Of a DNA stretch of 64,000 nucleotides, positions 1 to 8,178 are shown one piece after another. Under the pieces are notes generated by a model. The model did no database searches and was not told the DNA's origin. It worked only from the letters and a program-made list of their open reading frames with translations. Source of the stretch: Ruminococcus flavefaciens. Lineage in GTDB: Bacteria > Bacillota > Clostridia > Oscillospirales > Ruminococcaceae. Every line of letters starts with the position of its first letter. Position 1 is the stretch's first letter. The DNA lies in contig NZ_FNWV01000001.1 of assembly GCF_900108555.1 (NCBI RefSeq), positions 634,973 through 698,972 on the forward strand, given 5' to 3'. A program made the translations under genes and the position numbers.

Positions 1-750
1 GGCTACGGAAGCCGTGAAGCCGCCTCAAATGCATCTCCCGAGGACGCATACCGCGCCTATGAGGAGCTTCTGAAAACTGCGCAGATAGAGATATACTACG
101 TTTCTCCACATGAGGACAGCTCCTTCGCGGAAATGTTCACCGAAAGCTTCGGAATGATAGAAAGAGCTCCGCGAAAAGTAAGTATACGCAATCACAGTCC
201 TCTTAAACCCGAGCCAGAGCACGTTTCCGAGGAATTCGACGTTAATCAGTGCAAAATGGTGCTTGCTTTCAAAACAGACTCTGATGATAAGTATGCACTG
301 AAAATGCTCAGCATAATCTACGGCGAAATGCCTTTCTCAAAGCTTTTCCTCAATGTCAGGGAAAAACTGAGCCTGTGTTACTACTGCGTAAGCACTTCTG
401 TTTCCGCAAAGGGCACTTTCTTCGTGGACAGCGGCATAGAACGCTGTAACATAGACAAAGCCCGTGATGAGATACTCGCTCAGCTGGAAGAGATAAAAAA
501 CGGCAATATCACCGATGAGGAGATAGAAAGTTCACTTATGGCACTCGATAATGCTGTATTGCAGATAGGCGATACTGCCTCATCGTATATAAACTGGTTT
601 TTCGACTGTTTCAGCGATGGAAAGCTCATAACTCCCGAGGAACACTTCCGCGAGTTCAGGGCTGTCACAAAGGAAAGGATAGTACAGGCTGCAAACTCTC
701 TGAAGCTCGATACCGTATATCTCATGCTTGATAAGGAGGTGCAGGAATGA
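1..750 (+). CDS. M16-family peptidase-like protein (YfmF type), 5' end outside window
   Basis: The reading frame is open from base 1, so the N-terminal part lies outside the window and 249 codons are visible. The visible part has the alpha/beta pattern of the C-terminal half of M16 (insulinase/pitrilysin) proteins, including a segment like FSKLFLNVREKLSLCYY that is typical of the second M16 domain. No HxxEH zinc motif is visible here. The last four bases overlap the ATG of the next gene, which is a complete M16 protein with the zinc motif. This tandem pair is common in Firmicutes, where the two are named YfmF and YfmH and usually only the second keeps the zinc site. I infer a non-catalytic partner subunit of a cytoplasmic peptidase. 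The family is fairly certain and the exact role is not. Confidence 0.85.
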   Translation, partial: GYGSREAASNASPEDAYRAYEELLKTAQIEIYYVSPHEDSSFAEMFTESFGMIERAPRKVSIRNHSPLKPEPEHVSEEFDVNQCKMVLAFKTDSDDKYALKMLSIIYGEMPFSKLFLNVREKLSLCYYCVSTSVSAKGTFFVDSGIERCNIDKARDEILAQLEEIKNGNITDEEIESSLMALDNAVLQIGDTASSYINWFFDCFSDGKLITPEEHFREFRAVTKERIVQAANSLKLDTVYLMLDKEVQE

Positions 751-2024
751 ATAAAGAGATCCTTACAAGCTCGCGCACAGGCGACAGCTGTATACACGTA
801 AAGCACAAAAGCGGACTTGATATATATATATGCGAAATGAAAGGCTTCAGCAGTATAGAAGCTCTGTTCGGTACAAAGTACGGCTCTGTGAACACTATGT
901 TCAAGACTGCCGCCGACAAGGATTATACAACTGTTCCCGAGGGAATAGCGCACTTCCTCGAACACAAGCTCTTTGAGAACGAGGACTGCGGAGTTTTCGA
1001 GCTTTATGCTAAAACAGGCGCATCAGGCAACGCTTTTACGTCCTTTGACAAGACCTGCTACCTGTTCAGCTGCTCAAAGAACTACGAAGAAAACCTGAAA
1101 ATACTGCTTGATTTCGTACAAAAACCCTACTTCACAAAGGAAAACGTTGACAAGGAAATGGGCATCATCGGTCAGGAGATAAAAATGACCAATGACAATC
1201 CCGAATGGCGTGTATTCTTCAATATGCTCAGAGGAATGTACCACGCTCACCCCGTAAAGATAGACATTGCAGGCACTGTTGAGAGCATATCCCATATAGA
1301 TGCAGACCTGCTTTACAAGTGCTATGATACGTTCTATAATCTGAACAATATGGTGCTTTCCATTGCAGGAAATATCAGTGCGGACAAGGTACTCGAGATA
1401 TGCGATGACTGTCTCCGCCCATGTACCGACAAGGGACTGGAAACCGTTTTCCCCGATGAGCCTGCCGAGATAGTGCAGTCAGAGGTGCATGAAAAACAGC
1501 CCGTAGGTGCTTCTATCTTCAATTTAGGCTACAAATGCACTGCAAAAAGCGGTAATGAACGTCTTAAAGACATAGCTGCGGCTTCCACCGCAACTTCCCT
1601 GCTGTCAGATCCTGCTCTGCCCATGTGCGAGAGACTTCTCAAGGAAGAGATAATAAACTCCACATTCGGCGGCGAAGTATTCTACGGCGATAATTACTTC
1701 ACAGCTATATTCTCGGGAGAGTCGGATTCCCCCGAAGCCATAAGAGAAGCACTCTTTGACGAGATCGACCGCCTTATAAATGAGGGCATAAACGAGAAGG
1801 ACTTCCAGAGAATAAAGAAATCCTCATACGGTATGATGATCTGCGAGCTCAACAACGTTGAAGCTGTTGCGAACCTCATGCTCAACGCTCATATAGACGG
1901 TGTAGGTCCGTATGATGCTATAGAAGTGCTGTCGGAAATGACAAGCAGCGATGTTATCGATTTTATGCGCAGAGAAATGCGCCGTGACAGGTGTGTACTG
2001 TCCATAATAGAAAAGGAGGCATAA
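747..2024 (+). CDS. M16-family zinc peptidase (YfmH type)
   Basis: This 425-residue protein carries the inverted zinc motif HFLEH near residues 69-73 within GIAHFLEHKLFEN, with a downstream conserved segment MGIIGQEIKM that supplies the third-ligand region of M16 peptidases. Length and two-domain organisation match YfmH-type insulinase-like proteins. It starts with ATG overlapping the stop of the preceding M16-like gene (ATGA overlap), so the two are translationally coupled and probably form a heterodimer. The next gene, lgt, starts 5 bases after its stop. There is no signal peptide, so it should be cytoplasmic. The metallopeptidase assignment is solid and the natural substrate is unknown. 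Confidence 0.92.
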   Translation: MNKEILTSSRTGDSCIHVKHKSGLDIYICEMKGFSSIEALFGTKYGSVNTMFKTAADKDYTTVPEGIAHFLEHKLFENEDCGVFELYAKTGASGNAFTSFDKTCYLFSCSKNYEENLKILLDFVQKPYFTKENVDKEMGIIGQEIKMTNDNPEWRVFFNMLRGMYHAHPVKIDIAGTVESISHIDADLLYKCYDTFYNLNNMVLSIAGNISADKVLEICDDCLRPCTDKGLETVFPDEPAEIVQSEVHEKQPVGASIFNLGYKCTAKSGNERLKDIAAASTATSLLSDPALPMCERLLKEEIINSTFGGEVFYGDNYFTAIFSGESDSPEAIREALFDEIDRLINEGINEKDFQRIKKSSYGMMICELNNVEAVANLMLNAHIDGVGPYDAIEVLSEMTSSDVIDFMRREMRRDRCVLSIIEKEA

Positions 2025-2029
2025 TTTTA

Positions 2030-3211
2030 ATGTCAACAGAAACGCTTTTAGAACCAAACGAAATACAATTCCCCGAGCTGGGCTGGAAATTCCACATTGA
2101 TCCTACCGCATTCAGTATCGGAAATATGCACATTCAATGGTACGGTATCCTTATTACCTTAGGTCTTATCCTTGCTCTTGTATACGCACTGCCGAGAATG
2201 AAACGCTTCGGACTCGACGCAGACAGAACTATCGACGCTATCATCGGCGGCGTTATCGGCGGTATAGTCGGAGCTCGTTTATACTATGTCCTTATGCGCT
2301 GGGACGAATACAAAGGCAACTGGGGAGACATATTAAATACCAGAAACGGCGGACTTGCCATATACGGCGGTATCATAGGCGCGCTGCTGGTAGGTCTTAC
2401 AATATGTAAGATACGAAAAGTCAAAATGCTACCTATGCTGGATATAACCGTTATCGGTTTCCTTATCGGACAAGGTATCGGACGCTGGGGCAACTTCATA
2501 AATCAGGAAGCTTTCGGAACCAACACAAGCTCATTCCTCGGCATGACAGGCGGTACTATACAGCGTACTATCAGCAGCGAGATGCAGATAGGCGGCGACC
2601 TTTATCAGGAAGGCGTGAATATGCTGTGGGAAAAGCCTGTACACCCCTGCTTCTTATACGAGTCATTATGGTGTCTGCTTGGATTTGTTATCCTTTCATT
2701 CTGGTCAAAGCGCAGAAAGTATGACGGACAGCTTTTCCTCATGTACCTTGCATGGTACGGAGCTGAGCGTTTCGTAGTTGAGGGACTCCGCACAGACAGC
2801 CTTATGCTCGGAAATATCCGCGTATCACAGGCACTTTCAGCTGTAATATTTGTCGTATCCGTAATACTCCAGATCATATTCTATGCAAAGGGAAAGCGCG
2901 ATCCCGAAAGCATGGTGCTTTACGCAAGTACAGAAGAATCTCACCGCCTTATCGAAGAATCACGCCGCAAGAGCATGGGCATCAAGGGTGCTGACGCTAA
3001 AACAGGCGATGATGATGACGATGATCTCGACATCTTCAACGATGATGACGACGACTTCGACGAAAGTGAACTCGATAACGACGATGATGATGATGACGAT
3101 GATATCCTCGAAGATGATGACGAGGAAGATGATGACGAGGAAGATGATGACGAGGAAGATGAGGACTCTGACGCAAAAACAGAGGACAATAAAGATAATA
3201 ATGAGGACTAA
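2030..3211 (+). CDS. lgt: Prolipoprotein diacylglyceryl transferase with acidic C-terminal tail
   Basis: Lgt transfers diacylglycerol from phosphatidylglycerol to the lipobox cysteine of prelipoproteins at the membrane, and at least four lipoproteins are encoded in this window. I chose the ATG at 2030 because AAGGAGG lies at 2013-2019. The longer frame from 1991 would run into the previous gene. The Lgt signature GRWGNFINQEAFG is present, with multiple hydrophobic segments before and after it. At the position where E. coli Lgt has its essential His103 the sequence reads GGLAIYGG, with Tyr in place of His. From about residue 325 the protein continues into a roughly 70-residue tail almost entirely of Asp and Glu, beyond the usual family length (about 270-290). 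It is in an operon with the M16 pair and folD. Confidence 0.95.
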   Translation: MSTETLLEPNEIQFPELGWKFHIDPTAFSIGNMHIQWYGILITLGLILALVYALPRMKRFGLDADRTIDAIIGGVIGGIVGARLYYVLMRWDEYKGNWGDILNTRNGGLAIYGGIIGALLVGLTICKIRKVKMLPMLDITVIGFLIGQGIGRWGNFINQEAFGTNTSSFLGMTGGTIQRTISSEMQIGGDLYQEGVNMLWEKPVHPCFLYESLWCLLGFVILSFWSKRRKYDGQLFLMYLAWYGAERFVVEGLRTDSLMLGNIRVSQALSAVIFVVSVILQIIFYAKGKRDPESMVLYASTEESHRLIEESRRKSMGIKGADAKTGDDDDDDLDIFNDDDDDFDESELDNDDDDDDDDILEDDDEEDDDEEDDDEEDEDSDAKTEDNKDNNED

Positions 3212-3241
3212 AAGTCCAATAGCCATAAGGAGGACAAAAAA

Positions 3242-4099
3242 ATGGCACAGTTAATAGACGGAAAGGCAGTTTCCGCAGCAGTAAAGGCTGAGGTCGCTGA
3301 AGAAACAGCCAAGCTCAAAGATGAAAAGGGACTCAAGGTAGGTCTTGCAGTCGTTATCGTTGGAAACGATCCTGCATCGAGAGTTTATGTCAATAACAAA
3401 AAGAAGGCTTGTGAGGCTGTAGGCTTCCAGTCATACGAGTACGCTCTTGACGAGTCAACTACGCAGGAACAGCTCCTTGACCTTGTAAACGTACTTAACC
3501 GCGACGACAGAGTAAACGGTATACTTGTACAGCTCCCTCTGCCAAAGCATATCGACGAAAAGGCAGTTATCAACGCTATCTCACCCGATAAGGACGTTGA
3601 CGCTTTCCACCCTATCAACGTAGGCAAGATAATGATAGGCGAATATTCATTCCTGCCATGTACTCCCGCAGGCGTTATGCGCCTTATCGAGAGCACAGGC
3701 ACTGACATCACAGGCAAGCAGTGCGTAGTTATCGGCAGAAGCAACATCGTAGGCAAGCCGCAGGCAATGCTTCTTCTCCAGAAAAACGGCACTGTTACTA
3801 TCTGCCACTCAAAGACCAAGAACCTCAAGGAAATATGCCTCGGTGCTGATATCCTCGTAGTCGCTATCGGACGCGCTAACTTCGTTACAGGCGATATGAT
3901 AAAGGAAGGCGCAGTAGTTATCGACGTAGGCATGAACCGCCTCGACAACGGCAAGCTCTGCGGCGACGTTGAGTTCGAGTCCGCAGAGAAGAAGGCTTCT
4001 TTCATCACTCCCGTACCCGGCGGCGTAGGTCCTATGACTATCGCTATGCTCATGAAAAATACGCTCACAGCTGCTAAACAGCAGGCAGGGATTGAATAA
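3242..4099 (+). CDS. folD: Bifunctional methylenetetrahydrofolate dehydrogenase / cyclohydrolase
   Basis: FolD interconverts 5,10-methylene-THF and 10-formyl-THF in the cytoplasm for purine and formyl-methionine synthesis. The 285-residue length is normal. Visible motifs are the substrate-site region [14 protein letters not shown] with its catalytic Lys, the signature VQLPLPKHI, the dinucleotide-binding segment [12 protein letters not shown] and the C-terminal [10 protein letters not shown]. An AAGGAGG ribosome-binding site precedes the ATG. It is the last gene of the M16-M16-lgt-folD run and is followed by a GTAG hairpin repeat, a 7-bp-period array and a bidirectional terminator facing the next, convergent gene. 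Confidence 0.97.
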   Translation: MAQLIDGKAVSAAVKAEVAEETAKLKDEKGLKVGLAVVIVGNDPASRVYVNNKKKACEAVGFQSYEYALDESTTQEQLLDLVNVLNRDDRVNGILVQLPLPKHIDEKAVINAISPDKDVDAFHPINVGKIMIGEYSFLPCTPAGVMRLIESTGTDITGKQCVVIGRSNIVGKPQAMLLLQKNGTVTICHSKTKNLKEICLGADILVVAIGRANFVTGDMIKEGAVVIDVGMNRLDNGKLCGDVEFESAEKKASFITPVPGGVGPMTIAMLMKNTLTAAKQQAGIE

Positions 4100-4100
4100 T

Positions 4101-4128
4101 TGTAGGGGAGCCCGCCCTCGGGCTCCCG
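4101..4128 (+). repeat. GTAG-headed REP-like hairpin
   Basis: GTAG (4102-4105) is followed by an 8-bp stem GGGAGCCC/GGGCTCCC. It starts two bases after the folD stop and abuts a 7-bp-period array. Confidence 0.75.
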
Positions 4129-4162
4129 TTAATGCGTAATTCTTAATGCGTAATGCGTAATT
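4129..4162. repeat. Degenerate 7-bp tandem array (TAATGCG type)
   Basis: About five heptads of the form TAATGCG / TAATTCT are visible with period 7. This is one of about ten such intergenic arrays in the window. Confidence 0.75.
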
Positions 4163-4183
4163 ATTTCACGGCATAAATAACAA

Positions 4184-4215
4184 AAACCTCAGCATCTCTG
4201 CTGAGGTTTGTTTTT
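4184..4215. terminator. Bidirectional terminator between folD and the lipoprotein gene
   Basis: The stem AAACCTCAG / CTGAGGTTT (4184-4192, 4201-4209) has T-rich flanks on both strands and lies between convergent genes. Confidence 0.8.
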
Positions 4216-4218
4216 ATG

Positions 4219-4980
4219 TTATGGAGTCCATGTCATATTCACACCAATAATTGTCCAGTCATTTCTGTTATCAAAGCTAAAAACGATGCTTCTTTCCTCG
4301 TCGGTGAAAACAGTTGATGTTTCTGTATAAAAGAATCCATTTTCACCTTTTTTGTAAGTCGGTTCGCCGCTGTTTGCGGTAAGTTCATCTGCTGTAAGAT
4401 TATAAGGGAAAGCAAATTCAAAACCATTGCAGTATTCCCCGTTTTTCTTATCAAGTTTGCTGCCATCATAGCTTATATAACAGAGAACACAGTCTTTCAT
4501 CGGTGTTCCTTCCTCTTTAAGATTGCAGAAATATAAATGGCAATCTGCTTCAGAATTTCCTAAATATACGGTATATTCAATTGCACAGCCAGCCTCGTGC
4601 GGATCACCGTGAAAGCTTTCTTTCCACACCTTATCGTAATTGTCCTTTGGTTCTAAGCCTGCGTCAAGGAAATCCTGTAATGTTGACACACCGAGCGTCA
4701 TAAGCTTTCCATTATACTTAAAACTCATGTTGGTGAAATCAACGTATTTATCGCTGAGCTCTGTTGGTACAGCAGGCTCTGTTACAGCTTCTGTAGTTAT
4801 CTCCTCGGTAGTTGTTATTTCCTCAGTTGCAGCTGCTTCTGTTACTTCTTCTGTTGCTTCTGCAACTGTAGTAGCTTCGGTAGTCTTTTCGGTTTTATTG
4901 TCGCTCTTTTCGCTTTCGCCGCAGGCTGTAAGACTGAGCATAGCCACGAGAGCAGCTGCTAATATCTGCTTTTTCATCAA
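4219..4980 (-). CDS. Putative secreted lipoprotein with Thr/Glu-rich stalk
   Basis: This 253-residue protein begins with a lipoprotein signal peptide ending in the lipobox LTAC (Cys about residue 20), so it should be diacylated by Lgt and anchored outside the membrane. Residues about 25-75 are low-complexity Thr/Glu/Ala/Val, a typical clostridial surface spacer. The remainder is a compact domain of about 170 residues with a conserved-looking start (YVDFTNMSFKYNGKLMTLG) that I do not recognise. It resembles in layout the small domains of other Ruminococcus lipoproteins. A promoter with a 17-bp spacer lies upstream at 5060-5088 and a shared terminator lies downstream. Nothing indicates a ligand or enzyme activity. 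Confidence 0.85.
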   Translation of the reverse strand: MMKKQILAAALVAMLSLTACGESEKSDNKTEKTTEATTVAEATEEVTEAAATEEITTTEEITTEAVTEPAVPTELSDKYVDFTNMSFKYNGKLMTLGVSTLQDFLDAGLEPKDNYDKVWKESFHGDPHEAGCAIEYTVYLGNSEADCHLYFCNLKEEGTPMKDCVLCYISYDGSKLDKKNGEYCNGFEFAFPYNLTADELTANSGEPTYKKGENGFFYTETSTVFTDEERSIVFSFDNRNDWTIIGVNMTWTP

Positions 4981-5003
4981 TATTTCTCCTTTGTTGTTTT
5001 AAC

Positions 5004-5025
5004 GGGCGGATAATATCCGCCCTAC
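5004..5025 (-). repeat. GTAG-headed REP-like hairpin
   Basis: A perfect 9-bp stem GGGCGGATA/TATCCGCCC is followed by CTAC (GTAG on the minus strand). Confidence 0.65.
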
Positions 5026-5059
5026 ACCGATATGCGTATATCGTGTTTTGCCAGTCCTC

Positions 5060-5088
5060 ATTATAGCACCGACCGCACTTTCAGTCAA
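5060..5088 (-). promoter_or_regulatory. Promoter of the lipoprotein gene at 4219-4980
   Basis: TTGACT and TATAAT on the minus strand are separated by 17 bp, about 80 bp upstream of the ATG. Confidence 0.75.
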
Positions 5089-5255
5089 TAAAACCGCCGC
5101 AAATTCAACGTTTTGATTATATATTATAAAACAGTGCAGGAATATTTGTTGATGTCGTTAATCAATTATTGCGGCATGGCAATTATTGCGGCGCAGAGCC
5201 ATTGCCCTACGCAACACATAAAATTGATCCAATTACTATGATATCGTTATTTCAC

Positions 5256-5279
5256 GGACTGCCAAAGGCAGCCCCTACA
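5256..5279 (-). repeat. GTAG-headed REP-like hairpin (CTGCC stem)
   Basis: CTGCC/GGCAG pair around AAA, followed by CCCTACA. The same unit recurs at 9922 and 18547. Confidence 0.75.
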
Positions 5280-5319
5280 AATTATCATTCTTAATTCGTC
5301 CGCGTAAGCGGACACCATA

Positions 5320-5352
5320 ATTACGCATTACGAATTACGCATTACGAATTAA
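5320..5352. repeat. Degenerate 7-bp tandem array (ATTACGC/ATTACGA)
   Basis: ATTACGC and ATTACGA alternate strictly with period 7, just after a palindrome (5298-5313) and the word ACCATAA. Confidence 0.8.
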
Positions 5353-5353
5353 C

Positions 5354-5380
5354 GGGAGCCCGAGGGCGGGCTCCCCTACA
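5354..5380 (-). repeat. GTAG-headed REP-like hairpin
   Basis: Stem GGGAGCCC/GGGCTCCC followed by CTACA. It is the same stem sequence as the 4101 unit but in opposite orientation. Confidence 0.75.
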
Positions 5381-5392
5381 AGCTAACGGCTC

Positions 5393-5415
5393 GGGCGCAC
5401 ACTGTGCGCCCCTAC
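5393..5415 (-). repeat. GTAG-headed REP-like hairpin
   Basis: Stem GGGCGCAC/GTGCGCCC followed by CTAC and directly by the next heptad array. Confidence 0.75.
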
Positions 5416-5446
5416 TAATCACTAATCACTAATAACTAATAACTAA
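5414..5446. repeat. Degenerate 7-bp tandem array (ACTAATC/ACTAATA)
   Basis: Five consecutive heptads ACTAATC, ACTAATC, ACTAATA, ACTAATA, ACTAAAA are visible. Confidence 0.8.
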
Positions 5447-5489
5447 AAAGCAGCAGTTTACTGCAAATTGCTACATTATTCCAAAGCTA

Positions 5490-5518
5490 TTGACAATTAA
5501 TCGTCAAACGTGTAAAAT
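5490..5518 (+). promoter_or_regulatory. Promoter of the MBOAT-SGNH-kinase genes
   Basis: TTGACA (5490-5495), 17 bp, TAAAAT (5513-5518). A dyad TTGAC/GTCAA covers the -35 and spacer and could be an operator. Confidence 0.75.
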
Positions 5519-5615
5519 AGTAATGTATGAGTTTAAATATTGCTATTTTTCGTAGATTATTAGAATATATACAAACCGAAAATAGGGGCAAAAGATTTTA
5601 CAAAGGGTGGTTTAT

Positions 5616-7157
5616 TTGGTTTTCAGCAGCTTGGAATTTATTTTCATTTTCCTGCCTGTTTTTATGATAGCCTATGCGGCATCAAAAAAAGAATACAGAA
5701 ATTTCGTGGTATTAGCAGGAAGCATTTTTGCAGGGTATAGGCTCTTCCACACTCTCGGCTACACAAAACCCTGGCAGATAGCTCTCTTTGCATTCGCTGT
5801 GCTTTTCTATTTCTGGAAAGCGAACTCGACATCTCGGATAGAATACCAAAATCTTATAATTTTCACGGGAAGCGTCATATTCTACAGCTTCGGCGTACAA
5901 AAGCCCGTTTACATTTTCCTCTTTCTGCTGACGACTTTGCTCAACTTTATCGTCGGACAGTTTATCGAAAACAGCCGCCATGCCAAAAAGGCATGGCTGT
6001 TCTTTGGTGTATTATTCAACTTCTGGTGGCTCATATTCTTCAAGTACTGGTCATTCGGCACAGAGAATATAAATCATCTCTTCCACCAGAACCTTACCGT
6101 AAAGGATATTATCCTGCCTATAGGAATTAGCTTCTATACCTTCCAGAACGTATCATATATAGCCGATGTGTTCAAGGGCAAGGCAAAGGCAGAAAAAAGC
6201 CTAATAAATTACGGCGCGTACATAAGTATGTTCCCACAGCTCATCGCAGGTCCTATCGTTACTTATGACCATGTGGCAAAGGAACTCAAAAACCGCCGCC
6301 ACTCCATGCAAAAGGTGGAGGACGGTCTCAAGACATTTACCATAGGACTTGGCTATAAAGTCCTCATCGCCAATCAGATAGGCGGACTCTGGAGCGATAT
6401 CTCCATGATAGGCTATGAGAGTATTTCCTCAAAGCTTGCATGGCTGGGTATATTTGCCTACTCGTTCCAGCTTTATTTCGATTTTTGCGGATATTCCCTC
6501 ATGGCAATAGGTCTCGGCAAGATAATGGGCTTTGATCTGCCCCGAAACTTCGACCACCCATACCTCTCCCTCACTATGACCGAGTTCTGGAGAAGGTGGC
6601 ACATGACCCTCGGTACATGGTTCAAGGATTACATATATATCCCACTGGGCGGAAACCGTAAGGGCACATCAGCCATGATAAGGAATACCTTTATCGTATG
6701 GCTGTTTACAGGTCTCTGGCACGGTGCAAGCTGGAACTTCGTATTATGGGGACTTGTTCTCTTTGTGATCATCATGACCGAAAAACAGTGGACAGGCAAA
6801 GTACTAAACAAGATAAAGCCTCTCGGCCATGCCTATATGTTTCTTGTGATACCGCTTACATGGCTCATTTTTGCCATTACGGACTTCCATGAGCTGGGCA
6901 TTTACTTCAAGAGACTTCTTCCATTCCTGCCGCAAAAGACCTATGCAGTACTTGACAAAGACTATATCAAGTACTGGGGAATTTACTGGAAATACTTCCT
7001 TGCAGGCTTTATCTTCTCTACCACACTTCCTCAGAAGCTATACAAAAAGATGAAAAATTCCCCGTTCACTGCAATTATCCTTCTGGCAGTATTCTGGGCA
7101 TCTGTCTACTGTATGTACAGAGGACTCGATGATCCGTTCATGTATTTCAGATTTTAA
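5616..7157 (+). CDS. MBOAT-family membrane O-acyltransferase (AlgI/DltB-like)
   Basis: This multi-pass membrane protein of the MBOAT family probably moves acyl (typically acetyl) groups across the membrane onto a surface polymer. I prefer the TTG start at 5616, giving MVFSSLEFIFIFLP, because that is the conserved AlgI-family N-terminus and AAAGGGTGG lies 5 bases upstream. The GTG at 5607 is the alternative. The MBOAT signature TGLWHGASWNFVLWG contains the catalytic His, and the conserved FWRRWHMTLGTWFKDYIYIPLGG block is split across the middle of the protein. The N-terminus contains two similar units of about 40 residues (KEYRNFVVLAGS and IEYQNLIIFTGS), one more than usual. The SGNH protein follows after 12 bases. 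This pairing is typical of polysaccharide or peptidoglycan O-acetylation systems. Confidence 0.93.
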   Translation: MVFSSLEFIFIFLPVFMIAYAASKKEYRNFVVLAGSIFAGYRLFHTLGYTKPWQIALFAFAVLFYFWKANSTSRIEYQNLIIFTGSVIFYSFGVQKPVYIFLFLLTTLLNFIVGQFIENSRHAKKAWLFFGVLFNFWWLIFFKYWSFGTENINHLFHQNLTVKDIILPIGISFYTFQNVSYIADVFKGKAKAEKSLINYGAYISMFPQLIAGPIVTYDHVAKELKNRRHSMQKVEDGLKTFTIGLGYKVLIANQIGGLWSDISMIGYESISSKLAWLGIFAYSFQLYFDFCGYSLMAIGLGKIMGFDLPRNFDHPYLSLTMTEFWRRWHMTLGTWFKDYIYIPLGGNRKGTSAMIRNTFIVWLFTGLWHGASWNFVLWGLVLFVIIMTEKQWTGKVLNKIKPLGHAYMFLVIPLTWLIFAITDFHELGIYFKRLLPFLPQKTYAVLDKDYIKYWGIYWKYFLAGFIFSTTLPQKLYKKMKNSPFTAIILLAVFWASVYCMYRGLDDPFMYFRF

Positions 7158-7169
7158 GGAGAGACTATT

Positions 7170-8132
7170 GTGAATAGATTCAGACAATGTATATATACGC
7201 TTATACTGCTCCTTACCTGCTTTGTGGCTTCACCGTTCATATATAAGCAGATATGGAACAACAGTAAAGTCAAGGCTTCAAAGACAACGATAAAAACTCC
7301 CGTTGCCGCAGCACAGCCTGCTCAGACTACTCCTGCCGACCCGAATGCAGAAACTCAGCCAACATCTGAGGGGGAGACTGCCACTGCAAACGCAGAACAG
7401 CCCTCAGAACCTGCAACTGCACAGGCACAGTTCACACAGAGCGGTCCCGAGTATTTCGATGATGCACTCTTTATAGGCGATTCACGTACAGTTGGCCTCC
7501 GCGACTACGGTACGCTGAAAAATGCCGATTACTTCTGCGATATCGGACTTTCCGCATATCAGATAGACAAGACCTCCGTAAACGGCAAGACCGTGTGGAC
7601 AGTACTCAACGAAAAGAAATATGCAAAGATATACGTTATGCTCGGCATAAACGAAGTCGGAAACGATATCGAATACACTGTCTCGGCATACAGAAAGCTT
7701 GTTGACGGCATAAAGGAAGTACAGCCCGATGCGGTGATCTACATTCAGGCAAATCTTCACGTTACCGCAGCATACGAAAACAACATTATCAATAACGAGC
7801 GCATAAATATGCTCAACAGCCGTCTTGAAGAAATGGCTGACAACAGCAGGGTATTCTTCCTTAACGCAAACTGTATTTTTGATGATGAATACGGCGCACT
7901 CCCTGGCGACAGTTCAAGCGACGGAGTACATTTTCTTGCTAAATACTATTCACAGTGGTGCGACTGGCTCTGTCAGAATACTGTATCAAAGGGCGGCAGC
8001 TCCGCACCTGCAGCGACTGCTGCACAACAGCCTGCCGAAACAGCCACATATACATCTGAACCTGCTGAAACAGAGGCTGAGACAACTACAGAAAACAAAA
8101 AACCTCAGAACGAGGAATTCTCAAATATGTAA
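7170..8132 (+). CDS. Membrane-anchored SGNH/GDSL-family hydrolase, probable O-acetyltransferase partner
   Basis: A GTG start follows AAGGAG by 7 bases. The 320-residue protein has an N-terminal signal-anchor (residues about 7-28), a Pro/Thr/Gln/Glu-rich stalk to about residue 85, then an SGNH domain: block I FIGDSRTVGL with the nucleophilic Ser, block III GINEVGND, and block V DGVHFLAKY with the Asp/His pair. A Thr/Glu-rich tail ends the protein. It lies 12 bases after the MBOAT gene, and together they resemble AlgI/AlgX-like or PatA/PatB-like pairs in which the MBOAT supplies acyl groups and the SGNH protein transfers or removes them outside the cell. The polymer modified is unknown. Confidence 0.88.
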   Translation: MNRFRQCIYTLILLLTCFVASPFIYKQIWNNSKVKASKTTIKTPVAAAQPAQTTPADPNAETQPTSEGETATANAEQPSEPATAQAQFTQSGPEYFDDALFIGDSRTVGLRDYGTLKNADYFCDIGLSAYQIDKTSVNGKTVWTVLNEKKYAKIYVMLGINEVGNDIEYTVSAYRKLVDGIKEVQPDAVIYIQANLHVTAAYENNIINNERINMLNSRLEEMADNSRVFFLNANCIFDDEYGALPGDSSSDGVHFLAKYYSQWCDWLCQNTVSKGGSSAPAATAAQQPAETATYTSEPAETEAETTTENKKPQNEEFSNM

Positions 8133-8178
8133 TGGCGGTATCTCCGCTTAATATAAGGGATATGAAAGGAGCATTATC

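Larger units (their letters stand above)
5089..5489. other. Repeat-rich intergenic region
   Basis: No ORF with coding character is present. The stretch holds three GTAG hairpins, two heptad arrays, a duplicated AATTATTGCGGC word (5162-5190) and the palindrome GTCCGC-GTAA-GCGGAC at 5298-5313. Confidence 0.7.

Noticed and set aside
3000..3200. Microsatellite-like GAT/GAC run with ORFs on the other strand
   Set aside because: It encodes the acidic tail of Lgt. The opposite-strand poly-Ser and hydrophobic frames are shadows.
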